From Serpula lacrymans var. lacrymans S7.9 (lineage: Eukaryota > Basidiomycota > Agaricomycetes > Boletales > Serpulaceae): a stretch of DNA of 64,000 nt. The position numbers and the translations under genes were made by a program. Each line of letters starts with the position of its first letter. Position 1 is the first letter of the stretch. The notes beneath the pieces are model-generated. The model was not told where the DNA came from. It did no database searches and worked only from the letters and a program-made list of their open reading frames with translations. Positions 57,728 through 64,000 of the stretch are shown one piece after another. The stretch lies in contig NW_006763292.1 of NCBI RefSeq assembly GCF_000218685.1, forward strand, positions 1-64,000, written 5' to 3'.

Positions 57728-58858
57728 TGCTCTAGCCATCTTCCTGACCTCATATCTCACCATCCAAGCGTCCTACTGCTTATCCATTGTAACCATTGTC
57801 TTCTGGGACTCTTATTATCTCACCCATCACCTCAGATTACTCTGATCTCATCTTGATCTCCAACAACAACTCCTTGTTGCAAGTTACCCCCATTTTGGAC
57901 GCTTTTTTGGTCTTATCTGCATCATATCTCATCCAATCCTTATCTGATCGTCCCCAAACTTCTACCATCGTCTTCTATGGCCTAAATAACCCTAGGAGAC
58001 CTGTCAGAGCGGTCGGATTTGAGCTGGATCTTTCTGTGAGCCTTCATCATCATTTGACCACCTTTTGGCCCCCTATTCCATATCTCCACATCCTGTGCTC
58101 GGATCTTGGCCCTATTTGAGCCATCTACTACCCTATACTATTGCACTTTACAACCTCAATTTGGGGGCAATCCATCCACTCCATCATCCTCTGTGAAGTT
58201 TGCATTTTTGGCACTTTCACCCCTATTGGACCCCTATTGCATATCTCCACATCCTGTGCTTCACTTCTTGTGATATTTAGGCCATCTATTACTCGATAAA
58301 AATGTTCCCTATACCTCTGATTTGGTGGCAATCCATCCATCTTATCTGTCTCTGCATCAATTTCGACTTTTTGCCCTATTTTTCGCTTTTTGGCATATCT
58401 GGTGTGTGCATAAAACTCCAATCTTCTCTACTCTGTCCATTATCGGATAGAACAAGCCTATAGACTGTGAAGCTTGCCTGCATTGCCTCAGTTTGCTGTT
58501 GCCTAGAGCCTCTCTCAGTCTGCGGTGTTTGGGGAGCTTAAGTCACTTTGTTGACTCATATACAAGCCCTATTAACCAACACTGTCTCGAGGCGATTTCT
58601 CTGTTAATATCAGTGTGGAATTGAAAGGGGAACACAGGCGTAACCCTGTAGCAGCACTAGGAAGCCTTAGCACCCTCCTGGATCGCTTTTGGACGCTTTT
58701 TGGACCCTATTTGGACCTATCCTTGCGCTTTCTGACCCTCTCCATATCCTCTCTCTACCGCCTCACCATCTTATCTGCTCGCCTCCTACTGTTGCCCATT
58801 GTCTTTGCCACTATTCCATCGCCTATAGCCGTCTCCTACATCATTTATCATTGCTCTA
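57728..58858 (+). other. Copia-1 leader
   Basis: 1.1 kb between the primer-binding site and the gag start, unusually long for a Copia leader. It contains a partial duplication (blocks around ATCTCCACATCCTGTGCT at 58083 and 58242) and no convincing gene. Confidence 0.6.
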
Positions 58859-61800
58859 TTGTCTTATACAACACCCATCATGTCTGACTCTGATCCCAAG
58901 TTCCATCCCTTGTCTGGCACTAACTACCCCCAGTGGAGTGGTGAAATGCAAGCTTGGTTGATGACCAAGGGACTGTGGAGGCTCGTCTCTGGCACTGAAA
59001 AGTGCCCTGTGACTGATGCTGAAGCACAAGAGAAATGTGTGTTGAGAGCTGAAAAGGCTGCTGGTGCATTATACCTCAATGTCACCAAAGAGCAGCGCAT
59101 CCATCTTGATGGCATCATTGATGATCCTGTCAAGATCTGGGAGAAACTGGCAATTGTGCACATCTCTAAGAAGCCTGGGACGAGATTTAATGCCTATAAC
59201 GACTTCTTCTCTATCAGAAAGAAGGAGGACGAGTCCCTGTAGTCTCTCATGACCAGAATTGACGAAGGCATGCATCAGATTCAAAATCTTCGTCCTACTG
59301 GCTTCTCATTGTCTGAATTGGATGATGAATTGACATGCATGGCCATGATTAGGGCGCTTCCTGATCAATATGCCCACTTCACTTCATCTCTACTACTTCT
59401 GGGCACCTTGGACAAGACCCAGCTCAGGGATGCTTTCCTTGCTGAAGAGATCAATCGCCGTCGTTGTGCTGAAGTCGATTCTGCCTTGCATTCTTCGTCT
59501 ACCACTGCCAATAGCACCTGCACCCATCCTAACTGCCATCATTGCAACCAATCCACCACCTCTACTCGCGTTCAGTGTGATTTCTGTGGTTTACTTGGTC
59601 ATACCCAAGACAAATGCCACAGATACATAGCTAGTCGCCAACAGGCAGTGGAGGGTGCTAAGAATCGCTACAAGCGTGGCAATAAGGCTTAGGCAGGCTC
59701 CAGCAACTCTCAGAATACCTCTCAGCAGCCCAAATCTTCGCCCAACAATGCCAATTCATCTACTGTGGTCACTGAATCAGCTGGAAATGCAAGTCTTTGT
59801 TCCATTTATCCCTCTGATCCTCATTTCCCTCTCCAACTTGATGCTGACATTGATTGGAATGCAGACACAGGCGCCACTTCTCATATGACACCTCATTGTC
59901 ATTGGGTGCACCACTATACCCCATATTGTATGCCAATCAAGCTGGCTGATCATACTGTTGTCTATTCAGCTGGTGTTGGTACTATGGTGTTTAATCCTGT
60001 GATGAATGGCAAAGTGGCTAGGGCTGTGGAATTCTCTAGAGTGCTCCATGTACCAGATCTTCAAAATAATCTCCTCTCAGTCTTGTATTTAACTCGTCAA
60101 AGTGGTTTCAATGTCACTATTTCGTCTCATTCCATGTCCTTTATGTGTGACAACACTCTCTTGTTCACTGCAACTATCAATGACAACAATGCAGCATTCC
60201 TTGATGGATCTACTGCTGCTTGTGTTGAATTGGGACATTTTACTGCGACTATACCACTTGATTTGATGCTCTGGCATTGCAGATTGGCTCACCACCATCA
60301 TGCTGATGTCAAGAGACTGATACAGAGAGATCTGGTCACTGGGCTTACACTGGAATCCAAGGCTGCTCCTGATCCTGTCTGTGAACCGTGCTTGTCTGGC
60401 AAGATGCATGCCAATCCATTCCCCTCATCTGATACTCGCTCTGCTCATCCTTTGGACCTCATCCATTCTGATGTACACCAAGTCTCTTCCCCCACATTCT
60501 CTGGTTATCACTACTGGGTCACCTTCATTGACGATCACAGTCGATTCCGTGTTGTTGTGCCTCTCAAGGCCAAGTCAGATGTCTTTGATGCTTTCAAGAG
60601 ATTCAAGGCTTATGCTGAGACTCAATTGGAGCGTAAAATCAAGGCTCTGCGCGATGACAAAGGGGGAGAGTACATGTCCAAGGAATTTGAGCAATTCACA
60701 GATGACCATGGGATTGTCAGACAGCATACCACCAGGAATTGTCCTCAGCAGAATGGTGTGGCAGAGCGAGCAAACAGACTTCTGACTGAGCGTATCACTG
60801 CCATGTTATCAGAGTCTGCATTGCCTAACAGCTTCTGGGGTGAATGTCTGTCCGCTTTGGTGCATGTCTGGAACAGGTGTCCCACTGATGCAGTGGCTCA
60901 TGCCACTCCATTTGAGTTTTGGTATGGATGCAAGCCTGACATGTCTCACCTTCGCGTTTGGGGCTGCACTGCCTATGTGCATGTGCAAAAGGACAAAAGA
61001 GGCGTCTTTGGCTCTCATATGGAGAAATGTGTGTTTATTGGTTACCCCGAGGGGTACAAGGGATGGAAATTATACAATCCTACCACCAAGCGCACTGTTA
61101 TCTCTGAGAGAGCTGATTTTGATGAGCGCTACTTCCCTGGCTTGAAGAGGTCTTCTGACAATGTCCCACCTCCACCTCCCACTCCACCTTCGCTATCCAT
61201 GCCATTGGGCCTGATTGAGGATGTCCCTGCACCAGGTCCAGGGGGAGATATGGGCCCACCAGCTGCACTTCAGCAGCCTCAGCCATTGCCTGACAATGGG
61301 CCTCATTTGGACCTTGATGCAAAACCACCTGTGAATCAACCTCCTGAGCTTCCAAATCACCCTCCTCATCGCTCACCTTCTCCTGACTTGCCTATTGCAC
61401 TGAGACACCCTGTAAGGGCTAGGAGACCACCTAGACCATGGTGGCTTCAACACAGACAACCTACTCCTGCCATTGAGAGTGATGACAGTGATTCTGAGGC
61501 AGTTGATGATGAAGTAGCACACTTTGGAGACTCTGCTGAGCCTAGGTCGTTTGCAGATGCAATGAAGCGTCCTGATGCAGATAAATGGAGAGAGGCAGCC
61601 ATGGAAGAGCTTCAAGCTCATGAGCGCAATGGTACTTGGTCACTAGTGGAACTACCTCCTGGAGTCAAGGCTATTGGTGGCAAGTGGGTCTTCAAGATCA
61701 AGCGCAACTCAGATGGCACTGTTGAGCGCTACAAGGCCAGATATGTGGCCAAAGGTTATAACCAGCGCCCTGGCTTTGATTTCCTCGAAATATTTGCACC

Positions 61801-63112
61801 TACTGTCCGCATATCATCCATCAGAGTTGTCCTTGCCATTGCAGCCATCCACAACCTCCATTTGCGCTCCATTGACATTTCCCATGCATTCCTGAATGGA
61901 GTCATGGATGTCAAGGTCTACATGCATCAGCCAGAGGGATTCCATCAGGGTCCTCGCAATCTTGTTTGCCAGTTGGACAAGGCCATCTATGGGACAAAGC
62001 AGGGAGGCAGAATGTGGAACCAGAAGATGCACACTGTGCTTGAAAAACTCGGATTCAAGCGTACTTATTCAGACTCTGCCATCTATGTCTTTAACAGAGC
62101 TGATGTGCGCATTATCCTGCCTGTCTTTGTTGATGACATGACACTGGCATCCACTTCTACTTCTGCACTTGACCAAGCTGTCAAGGACCTCTCCCTGCAC
62201 TTTAAGCTTCGTGATCTTGGCCCTACTTCTTACCTACTTGGCATTTCCATCACTAGAGACCTAAGTAATCACACCATCTCCCTCTCCCAACATCAGTACA
62301 CTCTGGACATTTTGGAGCGCTTTGGCATGAAGGACTGCAAGCCTGTGTCCACTCCCATGGATCCTGGTTTGCGCCTCACCAAGGACATGTCTCCCAAAAC
62401 ATCCAGTGATGCTGCTTTGATGAAGGACATTCCCTACCTTGCTGCTGTTGGTGCTCTGATGTATCTGGCCACTACCACTCGTCCTGACATTGCCTACACT
62501 GTTGGAGTCCTTGCCAGATATAACTCTAATCCTGGTCTTACTCACTGGAGCGCTGTCAAGCACTTGTTCCGCTACTTGCAAGGCACCCTTGATCATTCCC
62601 TTGTCCTTGGTCCTGATCCCAATTCCACTGAACTCTTCACCACTTTCTCTGATGCTGATCATGGTGGTGACAAGGACTCTGGTCGTTCTACTGGTGCCTA
62701 TATTGTCAAGATGGGATCTGGTGCTGTCTCCTGGAGCTCCAAGCTTCAGAACATTGTTGCTCTGTCCACCACTGAAGCAGAATACATTGCTGCTGTTGAG
62801 GCTGGCAAAGAGATTTGCTGGATGCGAAATTTGTTGAAGGAAATGGGCTATCCTATCACCTCTCCTTCCACCCTTCATATTGACAACCAATCTGCCATCT
62901 CTGTATCCAAGAACCCTGAGCACCATGGTCGGATGAAACACCTTGATCTGCGATGACATTGGTTGAGAGATGTTGTTGACTCTGGGCAGATTGCTCCTAT
63001 CTTTGTTCCTACTGCTGAAATGCCTGCAGACTTGTTGACCAAGGCTCTTGCCAAGCCTAAAGTGGAAGTGTTCAGGAAGATGATGGGACTTATTAGATCA
63101 GGGGGGAGCTGA
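58859..63112 (+). pseudogene. Copia-1 gag-pol polyprotein with three nonsense codons
   Basis: One frame of 1417 codons runs from ATG 58859 to TGA 63110-63112, broken only by TAG 59240-59242, TAG 59690-59692 and TGA 62954-62956. Order: gag N-terminal block FHPLSGTNYPQWSGEMQAWL; zinc knuckle CDFCGLLGHTQDKCH (about residue 240); protease DTGATSH (about residue 337); integrase HHCC (CRLAHHHHAD ... CEPCLSG) and catalytic DDE in HSDVHQ, RDDKGGEY and QNGVAER; Pro-rich linker; reverse transcriptase with ERYKARYVAKGYNQ, SIDISHAFLNG and active site FVDDM; RNase H with FSDADHGGD and STTEAEY. All catalytic residues are present. The three stops can each be explained by one transition from CAG or TGG. Translated as a single Gag-Pol chain, like other Ty1/Copia elements lacking a frameshift. 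Start chosen as the first Met before the gag block. Confidence 0.93.
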
Positions 63113-63128
63113 TGCTTGGGAGGTGCAG

Positions 63129-63141
63129 CATCAGGGGGGAG
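63129..63141 (+). promoter_or_regulatory. Polypurine tract of Copia-1
   Basis: CATCAGGGGGGAG abuts the 3' LTR; the purine run primes plus-strand synthesis. A similar GGGGGGAG run at 63101-63108 overlaps the pol stop codon region. Confidence 0.75.
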
Positions 63142-63461
63142 TGTTAGTTTTGGTGATTCTGCACCTTTGTGCTACCTATATATTTTCATTCCTTTCTCTA
63201 TCTATTCTTCTATCATTCACTATTGATTGTGTTCTCTATTATTTCGCCTTTGTGGCTGCTTTGTTTACCTTTGTTTACAAAACTTCGGACAGTACTGCAG
63301 AGTCCAATGCTTCCTATTCTCTAGTTACTCACATTAGACTCTAGGTACTGTATACCTGTCATACTCTCTAATAATCTAGTTACTCACATTGGACTCTAGT
63401 TCCAGTCCCTGATTGCTCTCAGCAAGTGGCTAGACACGTCCTTCAAGCTTTGTTCTTAATA
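63142..63461 (+). repeat. 3' LTR of Copia-1
   Basis: Same ends and length as the 5' LTR, about two differences in 320 bp. Confidence 0.95.
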
Positions 63462-63828
63462 AATCTTGTATACACAAGATGAAGGAAGAGGAAAGGATAC
63501 AACTCATTAAGAGAGGGAGCTAAGTGTTACTGATGATGGTATTCGCCAGGAGAGGATTCACTGAGTTCTTCCCCATGTATTATTTCCCAAGTCTTTATAC
63601 TACAATACATGAGATACTGTGCAGTTGAAAAAATAAAGTCTAAGGGTCTGGTGCCATAGCACGTGACCAATCACATCTTGAGTCTAGGCAACAGGTAATA
63701 TGTCATGTGACTATGAAAAGTCCAAAAAGTAAAGTAAAGTATTATGGTCACATGATTAGTCACATGACTTGGAAAAAGTAAAAGTGAAAATAAGCACTAA
63801 ATAGGTGCTGGAAGTGTCTATCATAACA
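63462..63828 (+). repeat. Family-2 LTR, right piece, split by Copia-1
   Basis: Continues the left piece at 57346-57393. Contains ATACATGAGATACTGTGCAG, the CATGTGAC/GTCACATG palindromes and the end CTATCATAACA, followed by the duplication GATAA. Confidence 0.82.
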
Positions 63829-64000
63829 GATAATTGTATTGGGGTTCAGAACATTGCCTATAAGCAAATTGTAAGAACAAGTGCAACCCTGTAATGTTTT
63901 GCAAAGTTGGCCCCTCTCAGCACATGTGGTGAGTTTCATCAAGGTAACAGTGAAATCTGAGGCTTGAAGAAAGTTATTCTAGAAAGAAACACAAGAGAAT

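Larger units (their letters stand above)
57394..63461 (+). mobile_element. Full-length Ty1/Copia retrotransposon (Copia-1)
   Basis: 6068 bp with 320-bp LTRs (57394-57713 and 63142-63461), primer-binding site, gag-pol frame, polypurine tract and perfect 5-bp duplications AATCT (57389-57393 and 63462-63466). The LTRs differ at about two positions, so insertion is recent. The single gag-pol frame carries three stop codons, so the copy is not autonomous as it stands. Confidence 0.95.

Noticed and set aside
60089..62959. Minus-strand frame of 232 codons and others opposite Copia-1 pol
   Set aside because: Antisense shadow of the RT/RNase H region. No independent motif.
1..64000. CRISPR arrays, tRNA and rRNA genes
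   Set aside because: No regular short repeats with unique spacers. No complete cloverleaf with the GTTCGA-type T arm and no rRNA-like block was seen by eye. A tRNAscan run would be decisive for tRNA.

Overview
The window is nuclear DNA of a filamentous basidiomycete, most probably an Agaricomycete. Introns are about 50-60 nt with GT/AG ends. A Rab5-type GTPase and a pair of WD40 genes carry clean multi-exon structures. The repeats are families typical of mushroom-forming fungi: KDZ and Plavaka DNA transposases, FunK1 kinases, NACHT genes, TET/JBP-like dioxygenases and DUF6532-like genes. The species cannot be named from the sequence alone.

Layout. 1-4.9 kb is a compact host block: the 3' end of an unknown gene (+), a small RING/coiled-coil protein resembling the HEI10/Zip3 meiotic ligases (-), and two divergent, paralogous WD40 proteins with C-terminal membrane segments that share a 145-bp intergenic region. 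5.8-11.3 kb is a decayed KDZ transposase followed by two same-strand degenerate genes. 11.6-17.6 kb holds degenerate repetitive genes and a large 0.4-kb-arm inverted repeat. 18.2-21.8 kb (-) is a two-gene module of TET/JBP-like oxygenase plus DUF6532-like gene. 22.1-24.0 kb is a Ty3/gypsy fragment. 24.3-26.8 kb is a non-coding element with long terminal inverted repeats and an array of GGGAT(A/T)ATCCC palindromes. 27.3-37.5 kb contains a second KDZ, a NACHT fragment joined to a truncated Plavaka transposase, and a broken FunK1 kinase. 39.1-40.0 kb is a gypsy gag fragment. 40.7-44.0 kb (+) is a second copy of the TET/JBP plus DUF6532 module. After more degenerate genes, an intact RAB5 gene stands at 48.3-49.3 kb. 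50.4-53.2 kb is a truncated Copia (-). 57.39-63.46 kb is a near-complete young Ty1/Copia element with two 320-bp LTRs differing at about 2 positions.

Four families of LTR-like solo units of about 240-420 bp are scattered through the window. For nearly every full-length copy I could read a 5-bp target duplication, so insertion order can be reconstructed. Family 1 sits inside the first KDZ transposase and inside a gypsy gag. The full-length Copia sits inside a family-2 LTR whose own target duplication (GATAA) flanks the whole composite. The Copia primer-binding site complements the anticodon stem-loop of initiator tRNA-Met, the half-tRNA priming mode known for Drosophila copia.

Only four or five genes look functional (RING protein, two WD40-TM proteins, Rab5, perhaps the partial gene at the left edge). 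The rest is a nested transposon graveyard. Premature stops are mostly TAG/TGA at positions where CAG or TGG would restore the frame, which suggests C-to-T decay. Exon boundaries were inferred by eye from splice consensus and frame continuity and have not been tested against transcripts.
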